Shown one piece after another: positions 33,890 to 43,480 of a stretch of DNA of 64,000 bases (the stretch's first letter is position 1; each line of letters starts with the position of its first letter). The position numbers and the translations under genes were made by a program. The stretch spans positions 379,527 through 443,526 of the forward strand of contig NZ_QKSD01000001.1 in assembly GCF_003234085.1 (NCBI RefSeq). The letters are read 5' to 3'. The notes under the pieces were generated by a model. That model was not told the DNA's origin. It did no database searches and worked only from the letters and a program-made list of their open reading frames with translations. The DNA comes from Curtobacterium sp. MCPF17_052 (lineage in GTDB: Bacteria > Actinomycetota > Actinomycetes > Actinomycetales > Microbacteriaceae).

Positions 33890-36145
33890 TCAGCGGACGG
33901 ACACCGTCGTGCTCAGCGGCGTCGCGTCAACGGCGTCGCCGACGGAGATGCCATAGGTCCCGAGGGCGACCGACCAGTCGTGCGTCGTCGTATCCCAGAT
34001 CGAGAGCGGTTCGTCGGGCGATCCAGCGTCCACCGTCGCTTTCACGGTCCGGCGCTCACCCGGCCGCAGCGTGACGTCCGAGAAAGCGACCAGCCGCTTG
34101 CCCGGCTCCGCCGCCGCGGTCGGCAGCGTCAGGTAGACCTGCGGTGTAGCCGTGCCGGCCGTCGACCCGGTGTTGCGGACCGAGAACCGGACCGTCAGGC
34201 GGGTGTCCGCGCCGGACCCTCGCCGGTCGACGCGGAGGTCGGACCACGAGAACGACGTGTAGGACAGGCCGTGGCCGAAGGCGAAGAGCGGTTCGATGCC
34301 CTTGCTCTCGTACCACTTGTGACCGACCGCGAGCCCCTCAGAGTACGCGACCTGCCGGATCACGGTGCTGCCGGCGGGCCGGGTGACCTCGCCGTTGACA
34401 AGGCCGGGGTACTGCGACGGGGTCGACGTCGGGATGTCCGCGAGCGACTTCGGGAACGTCATAGGGAGCTTGCCGCTGAAGTCGACGTCCCCGTAGAGCA
34501 GGCGAGCGAGCGCGTTGCCCTGCTGCTCGCCCGGGTACCAGGCCTCGACGACCGAACGGACGTCCGCCAGCCACGGCATGGTGGTCGCACTCCCGGTCTC
34601 GAGCACTACCACGGTGTCCGGGTTGGCCGCGGCGACCGCGCTGATGAGGGCATCTCCGTCGCCGTCGAGCGCGAGCGTCGTGCGGTCGGCACCCTCACCC
34701 TGCAGCGCGTACCCGAACACGACCACTGTGTCGGCAGCAGCGGCCACCGCGGCGGCCTTCGCCTTGTCCGTGCCCGGGTCGAACGTCACCGTCGCACCGA
34801 CCGCCGCTGCTCGCTCGCGGATTGCGTCGAGCGGCGCGACGACGTTCGGGCAGCTGACGGGCGGTCCGAAGTTCGGCATCGCACAGACGCTCGCGGCGCT
34901 GATGCCGTTGGTCGCGGTGGCGGACGCGGTGGCGCCGATCACAGCGATGGTTCTGTTCGACTTGGTCAGCGGCAGCGCGTTCGCGCTGTTCTTGAGCAGC
35001 ACGCTGCCCTGTTCCGCCACCTGCCGGGCGACGGCCTTGTTGGCCGGGGTGCTCGACGAGGTCGACGGCGTCGTCGGCAACGGGTGGTCGAACAGCCCGC
35101 TTGCGATGTACGACCGGACGACCCGGTGCGCAGCCGCGGTGACCTGTGCCTCCGTCACTTGGCCGGTGTCAATCGCCGCGCCGATGTTCGCCGGCGTGTA
35201 GAACCGCGGACGGTTGAGTTCTTGGTCGAGTCCGGCATTGAGCGACGGCGCGGTCGAGTGCACAGCGCCGAAGTCGGACACGACGTACCCGCGGAATCCG
35301 TCGTCCTTCTTGAGGACGTTCTTGAGGAGGGGGTTCTCGCAGCCGTAGACGCCGTTGATCTGGTTGTAGGAGCACATGACGCCGGCCGGGTCGCCCTTCG
35401 CGATGGCGATGCGGAACGGCAGGTCATACACCTCCCTGAGCGTGCGGCCGTCGACGTTCGACGAGCTGGTCTGCCGGTCGAGTTCCTGCTCGTTGGCGAT
35501 GTAGTGCTTGACCACGGCCATGACGGGTTCCGTCGGATTCCCGGTCTGGATGCCGTCGACCGCGGCCCCGGCCATCGTCCCGGCGAGGTACGAGTCCTCG
35601 CCGAGGTAGTCGGGAGTGCGGCCGGAAAGCGGTGTGCGTCCAGAGTGGAGCCCCGGGGCGAGCAGGCCGTTCTTCCCGGACCGGAAGGCCTCGTCAGCCT
35701 GGGCAGCGCCCTTGTCGTACGCGAGTCCGGAGTCGAAAGTCGACGCGAGTGAGATCTGCGACGGGAACACCGTGACGCCGGCGGGCCCCCTGACGTAGTC
35801 CGGTCCGTCGGCGTACGACACGAGCGGCGTGCACGGTACCTGCGCGGGATAGGTGACGCCACTGAACACGGTCTGAGCGGGGTTGTTCGCGGCCTGTTCG
35901 TCGAGCCAGCGGAGCTGCTGGCCGAGCGAACTGGCCCTGAGGAGGCGGTCGGCCCGCTTGTCCGCGGATTCCCGGGGGTTCATCCACGGGCACTTCTGAA
36001 GGTCTGCGGTGGACGCGCCGGCCGACTTCCCTGCGGTGGACGGGGCAGCTGCGGCAGGAAGGACGTGGAGCCCTCCGAACACGAGCCCCAGGGTGACGAG
36101 TGTCGCGCCGACCGCGGCACTCCTCCCTCGTGGGTGCGATGACAT
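33890..36145 (-). CDS. Secreted GH3 beta-glucosidase
   Basis: A 751-residue exported glycoside hydrolase of family 3. Residues 1 to about 38 are a signal peptide (core AAVGATLVTLGLVFGGLHVLPAAAA). The catalytic barrel includes KHYIANEQELDR, the RTLREVYDLPF segment and the nucleophile Asp in GYVVSDFGAVHS; the second domain contains GSVLLKNSANALPL and VVLETGSATTMPW; a C-terminal FnIII-like domain carries the YTSFSWSDLRV and LVAFSDVTLRPGE segments. It likely removes glucose from plant glycosides in concert with the GH78 enzyme. ATG 36145 is preceded by GGAGAGG. A LacI-type operator lies 74 bp upstream, so it probably belongs to the rhamnose regulon. Confidence 0.9.
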   Translation of the reverse strand: MSSHPRGRSAAVGATLVTLGLVFGGLHVLPAAAAPSTAGKSAGASTADLQKCPWMNPRESADKRADRLLRASSLGQQLRWLDEQAANNPAQTVFSGVTYPAQVPCTPLVSYADGPDYVRGPAGVTVFPSQISLASTFDSGLAYDKGAAQADEAFRSGKNGLLAPGLHSGRTPLSGRTPDYLGEDSYLAGTMAGAAVDGIQTGNPTEPVMAVVKHYIANEQELDRQTSSSNVDGRTLREVYDLPFRIAIAKGDPAGVMCSYNQINGVYGCENPLLKNVLKKDDGFRGYVVSDFGAVHSTAPSLNAGLDQELNRPRFYTPANIGAAIDTGQVTEAQVTAAAHRVVRSYIASGLFDHPLPTTPSTSSSTPANKAVARQVAEQGSVLLKNSANALPLTKSNRTIAVIGATASATATNGISAASVCAMPNFGPPVSCPNVVAPLDAIRERAAAVGATVTFDPGTDKAKAAAVAAAADTVVVFGYALQGEGADRTTLALDGDGDALISAVAAANPDTVVVLETGSATTMPWLADVRSVVEAWYPGEQQGNALARLLYGDVDFSGKLPMTFPKSLADIPTSTPSQYPGLVNGEVTRPAGSTVIRQVAYSEGLAVGHKWYESKGIEPLFAFGHGLSYTSFSWSDLRVDRRGSGADTRLTVRFSVRNTGSTAGTATPQVYLTLPTAAAEPGKRLVAFSDVTLRPGERRTVKATVDAGSPDEPLSIWDTTTHDWSVALGTYGISVGDAVDATPLSTTVSVR

Positions 36146-36218
36146 GTCGATTCCTCTCCGTTGAGTGAACGCATCGGCGGCGAGCTCCCCGTCGTGCCAA
36201 ATGGCGGCCGGGGCTCCC

Positions 36219-36232
36219 TTGAAACGCTTCAA
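36219..36232. promoter_or_regulatory. LacI-type operator, copy 1
   Basis: TTGAAACGCTTCAA, a near-perfect palindrome with central CG, lies upstream of the minus-strand GH3 gene and is identical to copy 2. Confidence 0.7.
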
Positions 36233-36366
36233 GTCCGCGCGGTGAAGGTACCGCCGGCCGTATCGCCGCGCAAGGGTCAACGGGAGCTGCGACGCAATCA
36301 GGCCCAGACCGCGGCGGTCGCGGTGGCCGCCGCGCCGTCCGACCATGGTCTGCCGACCGCGCGCGC

Positions 36367-36396
36367 TTGACAGGCTCCAGCCGCGAGGCCTAGCGT
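36367..36396 (+). promoter_or_regulatory. Promoter of rhamnoside transport operon
   Basis: TTGACA (36367-36372) and TAGCGT (36391-36396) separated by 18 bp; operator copy 2 begins at the next base, so repressor binding would cover the start of transcription. Confidence 0.6.
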
Positions 36397-36410
36397 TTGA
36401 AACGCTTCAA
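36397..36410. promoter_or_regulatory. LacI-type operator, copy 2
   Basis: TTGAAACGCTTCAA directly after the -10 box of the transporter operon. Confidence 0.75.
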
Positions 36411-36439
36411 TCCCTGCACCACATTTCAAGGAGGAAATT

Positions 36440-37753
36440 GTGTCAAAGAACCGACCGTTGCGCCGGAAGGCACTCACGGCCCTGGCCGGAGCGGGGATCG
36501 CAGCCCTCGCCCTGAGCGCCTGCTCTTCCGGGAGCTCGGGGGCATCGGCAGACCCCAAGGCCTTCACGTTCCTCAGCATCAACGAGAACACCACGATCCC
36601 CTCGGTGCTCACAGACCTGAGCAAGAACCAGTGCTCCGCCGAGAACAAGGCGCTGCCGCTGAAGATCAACAAGCAGGCGCAGGGCACGCTCGACCAGCAG
36701 CTCCAGCTGCTCGCCGGGCAGAACGCCCTCCCGACCGCCTTCGTGAGCGCGAACTCCCCGGACCTCACGCAGAAGCTCTTCACCTCGGGCAAGGTCGTCG
36801 ACTTCGGCGCTTCCGGCAACAGCGCCGTCAGCGACAACCTCGTCCCGACCGCCCAAGACGCCGTCAAGGCGCTCTACGACGACAAGACGATCGTGCTCCC
36901 GACCGAGCTCAACATCGAGGGCATCTGGTACAACAAGAAGCTCCTGTCCGACAACGGCATCTCCGAGGCGCCCACCACCTGGGACGACCTCACGGCCGAC
37001 ATGGCCACGCTGAAGGCAGCAGGCGTACAGCCCGTCTCCGACGCCGGTAAGGCTGGAGACGGCTGGGGCATCACCCGCTGGGTCGGCGCGTACCTCTACA
37101 GGACCCTAGGACCGGATGCGCTCGCGGACGTGCAGTCCGGCAAGGCGAAGCTGACCGACCCAAAGTACGTGGCAGCCGCCGACGAGATCGCAGCCCTCGG
37201 CAAGAAGGGCTACTTCGGCTCGTCACCCAACTCCGTGGACTACGCCACGGCCCTCAATACGTTCCTCTCCGGCAAGGCCGGCTTCTACTACATGGGTTCG
37301 TGGGCCGTCTCGGCGTTCAACGACCCGAAGCAGAACAAGATCGGCGCTGACAACATCGGCTTCGTCCCCTTCCCGACCGTTGATGGTGGTAAGGGCTCCG
37401 CGGATCAAACCCCAACGAACGTCGGGACGGACATCGCCGTGTCGGCCTCGCAGTACAAGAACGCCAAGGTGAAGGCCTGGGTCGACTGCATCGGGAAGAA
37501 CTACGGGACGGTCGCGCTCAAGAACTACGGCCAGATCACCGGCATCAAGGCGGACTCGAGCGTGAAGGTGCCGGCGCTCACGAAGCTCACGCAGGATCAG
37601 ATCGACAAGACGACGTCGAGTGTCCAGTGGTTCGAGGCGCTGTTCCCGGCCGCCGCGACGACGGCCAGCCAGAACAACGGCGGTCTGCTCGGTGCCGGTC
37701 AAGTCACCGGTTCCCAGTTCATGCAGACTGTCTCGTCGAGCCTGTCGAACTAG
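36440..37753 (+). CDS. ABC transporter sugar-binding lipoprotein
   Basis: A 437-residue extracellular solute-binding protein (family 1). The lipobox is LALSACSS at about residue 28. The mature part has the two-lobe layout with WYNKKLLSDNGISEAPTTWDDLTADMATLK, the MGSWAVSAF motif of carbohydrate-binding members and a usual length. The start GTG 36440 has an excellent AAGGAGGA site. It heads an operon with two permeases and the GH78 gene and follows a LacI-type operator; rhamnose or a rhamnoside such as a flavonoid glycoside sugar is the inferred ligand. No ATPase is encoded here, so a shared MsiK-type ATPase is likely used. Confidence 0.88.
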   Translation: MSKNRPLRRKALTALAGAGIAALALSACSSGSSGASADPKAFTFLSINENTTIPSVLTDLSKNQCSAENKALPLKINKQAQGTLDQQLQLLAGQNALPTAFVSANSPDLTQKLFTSGKVVDFGASGNSAVSDNLVPTAQDAVKALYDDKTIVLPTELNIEGIWYNKKLLSDNGISEAPTTWDDLTADMATLKAAGVQPVSDAGKAGDGWGITRWVGAYLYRTLGPDALADVQSGKAKLTDPKYVAAADEIAALGKKGYFGSSPNSVDYATALNTFLSGKAGFYYMGSWAVSAFNDPKQNKIGADNIGFVPFPTVDGGKGSADQTPTNVGTDIAVSASQYKNAKVKAWVDCIGKNYGTVALKNYGQITGIKADSSVKVPALTKLTQDQIDKTTSSVQWFEALFPAAATTASQNNGGLLGAGQVTGSQFMQTVSSSLSN

Positions 37754-37832
37754 CACCAGTCACCCGATCCGGAAGCGGAGGTCGGCCAGCACAGCGCTGG
37801 TCGACCTCCGTCGCTCATCGAAACGAGCAGTC

Positions 37833-38717
37833 ATGAAAAGCGTCCTCGGCGACCGCCGTGCCATCGTCATCCTCCTGGGCCCCGCCCTCCTCATCTACTC
37901 CCTGGTCATGCTGGTGCCACTGCTGTGGTCGCTCGGGTACACGTTCTTCTCCGGCAGCGTCGTCGAGGGGTTCACCTTCGCCGGTGGATCGAACTTCGTC
38001 CGTCTCTTCCATGACCCGAACATCGGTCCCGCCGTCGTCTTCACCCTCAAGTACGCGGTGATCATCACGGTGGGGCAGGTCCTGTTCGGGTACCTGCTCG
38101 CCCTCCTCTACAACTTCTTCCTCAAGCGGGCTTCCGGAATCATCCGCACGTTGGTGTTCTTCCCCGTGGTGCTCCCGACGGTCGCCGTCGCACTCCTCTT
38201 CCAGAAGCTCTTCGAGTTCGCCCCGCAGACCGGCCTCGTCAACAGCATCCTGAATGCGTTCGGGCTGCATTCCGTGGACTGGTTCGGCACCGCCGGGCAC
38301 GCCTTCATCGTGATCGCCCTCCTGGACATCTGGCGTTCCATGGGGTTCTACGGCGTGCTGCTCTACACCGGTCTGCTCGACATCCCCGATGACATCCTCG
38401 AGTCAGCGCGGCTCGACGGTGCCTCCGGCATCCGGCTCGTCCGCCACATCGTGTTCCCGCTGTCGTTGCCGGTGCTGGTGTCGAGTCTGATCTTCAGCAT
38501 CAACGGCACGCTCAAGGTGTTCGACTCCATCTACGCGCTCACCGGTGGAGGCCCGGGCACCTCGACGACACCGCTGACGCTGTACATGTACAGCACGTCC
38601 TTCGCCGGAGGGCAGTACGGGTACGGGGCGACCGTCGCCCTGCTGCTGACCATCATGTGCCTCATCGTGACCGCGTTCATCCTCCGCGGCACCCGCTCCG
38701 ACGCTGTCAAGGACTGA
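37833..38717 (+). CDS. ABC sugar transporter permease 1
   Basis: A 294-residue MalF-type permease with six helices, starting at ATG 37833 just before the first helix (IVILLGPALLIYSLVMLVPLLWSLGYTFF). The EAA loop reads DDILESARLDGASGIRLVRHIVFPLSLPVL, which contacts the ATPase. The gap of 79 bp from the binding-protein gene includes no obvious terminator. Operon partner of the next permease, which starts three bases after its stop. Confidence 0.9.
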   Translation: MKSVLGDRRAIVILLGPALLIYSLVMLVPLLWSLGYTFFSGSVVEGFTFAGGSNFVRLFHDPNIGPAVVFTLKYAVIITVGQVLFGYLLALLYNFFLKRASGIIRTLVFFPVVLPTVAVALLFQKLFEFAPQTGLVNSILNAFGLHSVDWFGTAGHAFIVIALLDIWRSMGFYGVLLYTGLLDIPDDILESARLDGASGIRLVRHIVFPLSLPVLVSSLIFSINGTLKVFDSIYALTGGGPGTSTTPLTLYMYSTSFAGGQYGYGATVALLLTIMCLIVTAFILRGTRSDAVKD

Positions 38718-38719
38718 TC

Positions 38720-39619
38720 ATGACCGCCACACTCGAACGGCCGACCACCCGACCCGCCTCGGCCCGCGGTCGGCGCCCGATGCGGAGCCGAGCAGTCCGG
38801 CACCTCAAGCGCCTCCCGGTGTACCTGATTGTCGCGGTCCTGCTCGTGGTCTTCGTCTACCCGCTGGTCTGGCTCTTCCTCGGCTCGCTGAAGACCCAGG
38901 ACGAGTTCCTCAACGACCCGACCTGGTCCCTCCCGCGCAACTGGCTGAACTTCAGCAACTACACCGACGCCTGGTCCTCGGTCGCGCTCTACTTGCGCAA
39001 CTCGGTGCTCGCCGTGGTCCCCGCGTTGCTCATCACGATTGCGATCGGGACCGCCGCGGGCTTCGCACTCGAGGTGATGGTCTGGAAGGGGCGGGGCCGC
39101 GTCCTGCTGCTCTTCCTAGTCGGGATCCTCATCCCCGGACAGATGATCCTGCTGCCCCTGTTCACGGTTTACTTCAAGATCGGACTCTCTTCGAGCCTGT
39201 GGCCGCTCATCATCACCTACACGGCGACGGCCCTGCCGCTCACCGTTTTCATGATGGCGACGTACTTCCGATCGGTCCCGCGTGAGGTCTTCGAGGCGTC
39301 CACCCTCGACGGCGCGAGCATCATCCGGTCCTTCATCTCCATCGGCTTCCCGATGATGCGGAACGCCGTGTTCACGATCGCGCTCGTGCAGTTCTTCTTC
39401 ATGTGGAACGACCTGCTCATCGCCCTGACCTTCACCACGGACGAGAACCTCCGCACGGTGCAGGTGGGGCTCCTGAACTTCACCGGGCAGTTCGGTGTCG
39501 TCCAGTACGGGCCGACGTTCGCCGCCATCTGCATCAACGTGTTCATCATCTTGATCCTCTACGTGTTCTTGAATCAGCGGGTCATGAAGGGCCTCGCCGC
39601 GGGGAGCGTGAAGGGATGA
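38720..39619 (+). CDS. ABC sugar transporter permease 2
   Basis: A 299-residue MalG-type permease with six helices after a basic N-terminal extension of about 30 residues. The GSLKTQDEFLNDP segment after helix 1 and the EAA loop PREVFEASTLDGASIIRSFISIGFPMM are typical. The stop overlaps the GH78 start (ATGA), so uptake and hydrolysis are translationally coupled. Confidence 0.9.
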   Translation: MTATLERPTTRPASARGRRPMRSRAVRHLKRLPVYLIVAVLLVVFVYPLVWLFLGSLKTQDEFLNDPTWSLPRNWLNFSNYTDAWSSVALYLRNSVLAVVPALLITIAIGTAAGFALEVMVWKGRGRVLLLFLVGILIPGQMILLPLFTVYFKIGLSSSLWPLIITYTATALPLTVFMMATYFRSVPREVFEASTLDGASIIRSFISIGFPMMRNAVFTIALVQFFFMWNDLLIALTFTTDENLRTVQVGLLNFTGQFGVVQYGPTFAAICINVFIILILYVFLNQRVMKGLAAGSVKG

Positions 39620-42288
39620 CGTCACCGGGCATCTCGATCGGAGGCGTGCACGTCGGACGGCAGGCTCCCGGCCGGGCGCTCGGCGAAGCGTCGCCGCCGA
39701 TCACGTGGACCCTGACGCCCGGCAGCGAGGAGCAGACCGGGTACGAGATCCGGATCCTGCGCGGGGACCGCCCGGAGCGGAGCACCGGTCTCGTCCGGGG
39801 CGCAGAGTCCCTCCTCGTCGACTGGCCCGACGTGCCCCTCGGATCACGAGAGACCGCTGTCGTGCAGGTCCGCGTGCAGTCGGAGACGGGCGAGGTGTCC
39901 GCGTGGAGCGAGGGGGTGACCGTCGAGGCACCGCTGCTGCGCCGCGAGGACTGGCGCGTCGACTTCGTCGTGGCCTCGCTCGACGCCGACGTCCCGGATG
40001 TCGGCGGGCGACCCGCCGTGCTCCTGCGCGCTGACTTCGACCTCCCCGGCGACGGCCCCAGCCGCGTCCGCCTGTACTCGACCGCCCACGGGGCGTACGA
40101 GCTGGAGGTGAACGGCCGACAGCCGACCGGCGAAGTGATGGCGCCCGGCTGGTCGAGCTTCGAACACCGCATCCGCTACCAGACGACCGACCTCGACGCG
40201 GTCACACGCCCCGGCGCGAACACGATCGGCGTCTGGCTCGCGGATGGCTGGTACCGCGGTCGGCTGGGTTTCAACGGTGGGCTCTGGGACAACTACGGGT
40301 CCGACGCGGGCATCCTCGCGCAGCTCGAGGTGACGGACACGCAGGGTGACGTGGTCGTGGTCCCGCTCGACTGGCGCTGGTGCCCAGCGCCGGTGACGGC
40401 GACCGCGCTGTACGACGGTGAGCGCCATGACGCTCGCTTGCTGCAGGACGGCTGGAGCAGTCCCGGGTTCGACTGCAGCGCCTGGGCCGTGCCGCAGACA
40501 CTGCCGCTCGACCACTTCCCGGCCACCCTCGAGCCGGCGACGGCGGGGCCGGTCACCGTCACCGAGACGCTCGGGCCGGTCGCCGTGGAGGAACGGGCCG
40601 ACGGGCGTGTCCGCTTCGACTTCGGCCAGAACATCGCCGGCCGCCTCCGCTTCCGGCTCGCCGGCGAGCGGGGATCGAGCGTCTCGCTGCACCACGCGGA
40701 GGTCCTGGAGGACGGCGAACTCGCGGTCCGGCCGCTCCGGGCCGCGCCGAGCGTCGACCACTACGTCTTCGCCGGCACCGATGTGGAGGAGTGGGCCCCG
40801 AGGTTCACGTACCACGGCTTCCGGTACGCGGAACTGGCGGGTTGGGAGGGGGACCTCGACGACCTGAGCGTGACGGCCGAGGTCCTGCACACCGAGATGG
40901 AGCGGACCGGCTGGTTCAACTCCTCGCACGAGCTGCTCAACCGGCTGCACGAGAACACCGTGTGGGGCATGCGCGGGAACTTCCTCGACCTGCCGACCGA
41001 CTGCCCTCAGCGGGACGAGCGTCTCGGGTGGACGGGCGACATCGAGGTGTTCGCGCCGGCTGCCGCGTTCCTCTACGCATCCGGGCCGCTGCTTCGGAGC
41101 TGGTTGCGCGACCTCTCCGCCGAGCAGAACGCCGACGGGGCGGTCCCGAACTTCGTGCCGTGGATCCCGTGTGGCTTCCCGGAGGCGCCCGCGGCCGCAT
41201 GGGGCGACGCCGCCGTGATCGTGCCGTGGACGCTCTACGAGCGGAGCGGGGACGCGAGCATCCTCGCTGACCAGTACGACAGCATGGTCGGCTGGGTCGA
41301 GTACGTGGAACGGCGGAGCGCGGGGACGGGCCTGTGGCGCGGCGACTTCCAGCTGGGGGACTGGCTCGACCCAACGGCGCCGCCTGACCACCCCGGCGAC
41401 GCTCGCACCGACAGTGACCTCGTCGCGACCGCCTACTTCGTCCGGTCCGCCGATCTCCTCTCCAGGGCAGCTACCGTCCTGGGCAGGACCGACGACCTGA
41501 CCCGCTACGCGGCCATCGCAGCGAAGGCCCGCGCGGCGTTCCGGACCGAGTACACGACGGCATCGGGACGTTTGGTGAGCGACACCCCGACGGCGCTCTC
41601 ACTCGCCCTAGTCTTCGACCTGCTCGAGAGCGACGAGCAGCGGAGGAGAGCGGGTGAGCGTCTCGTCGAGTTGGTCCGGTTCACGAACCATCGGATCCAG
41701 ACGGGATTCGTCGGGACCCCGATCATCTGCGACGCCCTCGTCCTGGCCGGTGCGGTCGACACGGCCTACGACCTGCTGCTGCAGGAGCGCTTCCCGTCGT
41801 GGTTGTTCCCGGTGACCATGGGGGCGACGACGATCTGGGAGCGCTGGGACAGTCTCCTGCCGGACGGCCGGGTCAACCCCGGGGAGATGACCTCGTTCAA
41901 CCACTACGCGCTCGGGGCCGTGGTGGACTTCCTCCACCGTCGCGTCGCCGGGCTCGCGCCCGGGGAACCCGGGTACCGGAGCATCCTCGTCGAACCACGG
42001 CCGGGGGGCGGGCTGGAACGCGCGAGCGCTCGGCACCTGACGCCGTTCGGTGAGGCCGAAGTCTCCTGGACGCGGGGAGCCGGCCTCCTGCAGGTCGCGG
42101 TGACCATCCCGCCCGGAGCACGCGGCATCGTCCGGCTGCCGGTTGCGGGCTGGACCGAGCAGCTCGTCGGGCCGGGGACGCACTCCTTCGCCGTCCCGTT
42201 CCGGGCGCCGGAGGGCGACCCCGCGCGTCCGGTGCGCATCGACCCGCACGCGCATCCCGACCCGGATGCGCCGGACGAAGGAGCGTGA
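39616..42288 (+). CDS. Alpha-L-rhamnosidase (GH78)
   Basis: An 890-residue glycoside hydrolase of family 78 that releases terminal L-rhamnose. Domain order is as usual: N-terminal beta domains (DWRVDFV start, GHGAYELEVNGRQ-type region near residue 155), the catalytic (alpha/alpha)6 barrel with LPTDCPQRDERLGWTGDIEVFAPAA and WIPCGFPEAPAAAWGDAAV, the SFNHYALGAVVDFLHR segment and a C-terminal beta domain. There is no signal peptide, so it acts in the cytoplasm on imported rhamnosides, unlike the exported GH3 enzyme. It sits in the transporter operon through an ATGA overlap. Confidence 0.92.
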   Translation: MTSPGISIGGVHVGRQAPGRALGEASPPITWTLTPGSEEQTGYEIRILRGDRPERSTGLVRGAESLLVDWPDVPLGSRETAVVQVRVQSETGEVSAWSEGVTVEAPLLRREDWRVDFVVASLDADVPDVGGRPAVLLRADFDLPGDGPSRVRLYSTAHGAYELEVNGRQPTGEVMAPGWSSFEHRIRYQTTDLDAVTRPGANTIGVWLADGWYRGRLGFNGGLWDNYGSDAGILAQLEVTDTQGDVVVVPLDWRWCPAPVTATALYDGERHDARLLQDGWSSPGFDCSAWAVPQTLPLDHFPATLEPATAGPVTVTETLGPVAVEERADGRVRFDFGQNIAGRLRFRLAGERGSSVSLHHAEVLEDGELAVRPLRAAPSVDHYVFAGTDVEEWAPRFTYHGFRYAELAGWEGDLDDLSVTAEVLHTEMERTGWFNSSHELLNRLHENTVWGMRGNFLDLPTDCPQRDERLGWTGDIEVFAPAAAFLYASGPLLRSWLRDLSAEQNADGAVPNFVPWIPCGFPEAPAAAWGDAAVIVPWTLYERSGDASILADQYDSMVGWVEYVERRSAGTGLWRGDFQLGDWLDPTAPPDHPGDARTDSDLVATAYFVRSADLLSRAATVLGRTDDLTRYAAIAAKARAAFRTEYTTASGRLVSDTPTALSLALVFDLLESDEQRRRAGERLVELVRFTNHRIQTGFVGTPIICDALVLAGAVDTAYDLLLQERFPSWLFPVTMGATTIWERWDSLLPDGRVNPGEMTSFNHYALGAVVDFLHRRVAGLAPGEPGYRSILVEPRPGGGLERASARHLTPFGEAEVSWTRGAGLLQVAVTIPPGARGIVRLPVAGWTEQLVGPGTHSFAVPFRAPEGDPARPVRIDPHAHPDPDAPDEGA

Positions 42289-42325
42289 GGGGCGCGGTCG
42301 CCGCCCAGCGGGAGGCGTTCAGTGT

Positions 42326-42331
42326 CAGGAT
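42326..42331 (+). promoter_or_regulatory. Candidate -10 box of leaderless LacI gene
   Basis: CAGGAT is followed by six bases and the GTG at 42338; the first base departs from the TANNNT form. Confidence 0.3.
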
Positions 42332-42337
42332 GACCAG

Positions 42338-43348
42338 GTGGCAGTGAGCATCCGGGAGGTCGGCGAGCGGGCGGGCGTGTCGATCGGCACCGTCTCCAAC
42401 GTGTTGAACCACCCCGAGAAGGTCGCCCCGGACACGGTTGAACGCGTCAGGTTCGCGATTGAGGAACTCGGCTTCGTCCGCAACGACTCCGCGCGGCAAC
42501 TCCGGGCGGGCCGCAGTTCGACGGTCGGGTTGATCGTCCTCGACGGCGGGAACCCGTTCTTCACGGACCTCGCCCGTGGCGCCGAGGACGCAGCGCTCGC
42601 ACGTCACTTCGCAGTGCTGATCGGCAACTCCGACGAGTCCGCCGACCGTGAGCGCACGTACGTGGACCTGTTCGAGGAGCGGAGGGTCGCCGGGTTGCTG
42701 GTGTCACCCGCCGGCGACGACCTGAGCCGTCTCGCCCGGCTTCGGGACCAGGGCACCGCCATCGTCCTCGTGGACCGTCGCGCGAGCGACGGCGAGTTCG
42801 CCTCGGTCTCCGTCGACGACGTCGCGGGCGGCAGCGTCGCGGTCGAGCACCTCGTGGCCATCGGCAGACGACGCATCGCCTACGTCGGCGGTCCGTTCGG
42901 CATCCGGCAGGTGGCGGACCGCCATGCCGGTGCCGTGGCGGCTGCGGCGGTCGCGGGTGCGACGATCGAGGTGCTGCCCACCGCGTCACTGTCGGTGCTC
43001 GAGGGGCGACGGATCGGCGAGCAGATCGCCCGTCGTCCCGCAGCCGACCGCCCGGACGCGGTGTTCGCAGCCAACGACCTCCTCGCGGTGGGACTCGAGC
43101 AGGCGTTCGTCATGCGCGGGTCTGTGGCCGTCCCCGACGACATCGCCCTCGTCGGCTACGACGACATCGCGTTCGCCGAGGCCGCGGTCGTCCCCCTCAG
43201 CTCGGTCCGCCAGCCCGCCCGCGACCTCGGACGGCGCGCGATCGAGCTCCTCCTCGACCAGGTCGAGCACGGCCGCCGCGGCGCGCTCGAACAGGTCGAG
43301 TTCACGCCCGAGCTCGTCGTCCGGCAGAGCTCGGTGCGCCAGCCCTAG
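42338..43348 (+). CDS. LacI family transcriptional regulator of rhamnose genes
   Basis: A 336-residue repressor. Residues 1-50 form the LacI helix-turn-helix (IREVGERAGVSIGTVSNVLNHPEKVAPDTVERV); residues 60 on are the periplasmic-binding-like domain, with VGYDDIAFAEAAVVPLSSVRQPARDLGRRAIELLLDQ at the C-terminus. The only gene of its type in the cluster, it is the obvious candidate for binding the TTGAAACGCTTCAA sites at 36219, 36397 and the variant at 43448; this is inference from location. The start GTG is supported only by the weak CAGGAT box. Confidence 0.88.
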   Translation: MAVSIREVGERAGVSIGTVSNVLNHPEKVAPDTVERVRFAIEELGFVRNDSARQLRAGRSSTVGLIVLDGGNPFFTDLARGAEDAALARHFAVLIGNSDESADRERTYVDLFEERRVAGLLVSPAGDDLSRLARLRDQGTAIVLVDRRASDGEFASVSVDDVAGGSVAVEHLVAIGRRRIAYVGGPFGIRQVADRHAGAVAAAAVAGATIEVLPTASLSVLEGRRIGEQIARRPAADRPDAVFAANDLLAVGLEQAFVMRGSVAVPDDIALVGYDDIAFAEAAVVPLSSVRQPARDLGRRAIELLLDQVEHGRRGALEQVEFTPELVVRQSSVRQP

Positions 43349-43441
43349 CAAGCGCGCTGCTGCCGGCGCGACCGGCGCAGCGTCTGGGTGGCCAGCACGT
43401 CGCGGCGCGTCGTGGCCTTGCGCACCGGGGGCGACCCGGCG

Positions 43442-43461
43442 TACGTTATGAAACGATTCAA
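43442..43461 (+). promoter_or_regulatory. -10 box and LacI-type operator of rhaI
   Basis: TACGTT (43442-43447) is followed at once by ATGAAACGATTCAA (43448-43461), which matches the operator at 12 of 14 positions. The -10/operator arrangement is the same as at 36391-36410. Confidence 0.65.
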
Positions 43462-43480
43462 GTCACAAGGAAGCGACAAC

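Noticed and set aside
33854..35752. 632-codon plus-strand frame
   Set aside because: Antisense to the GH3 gene, which has signal peptide, catalytic Asp motif and ribosome site.
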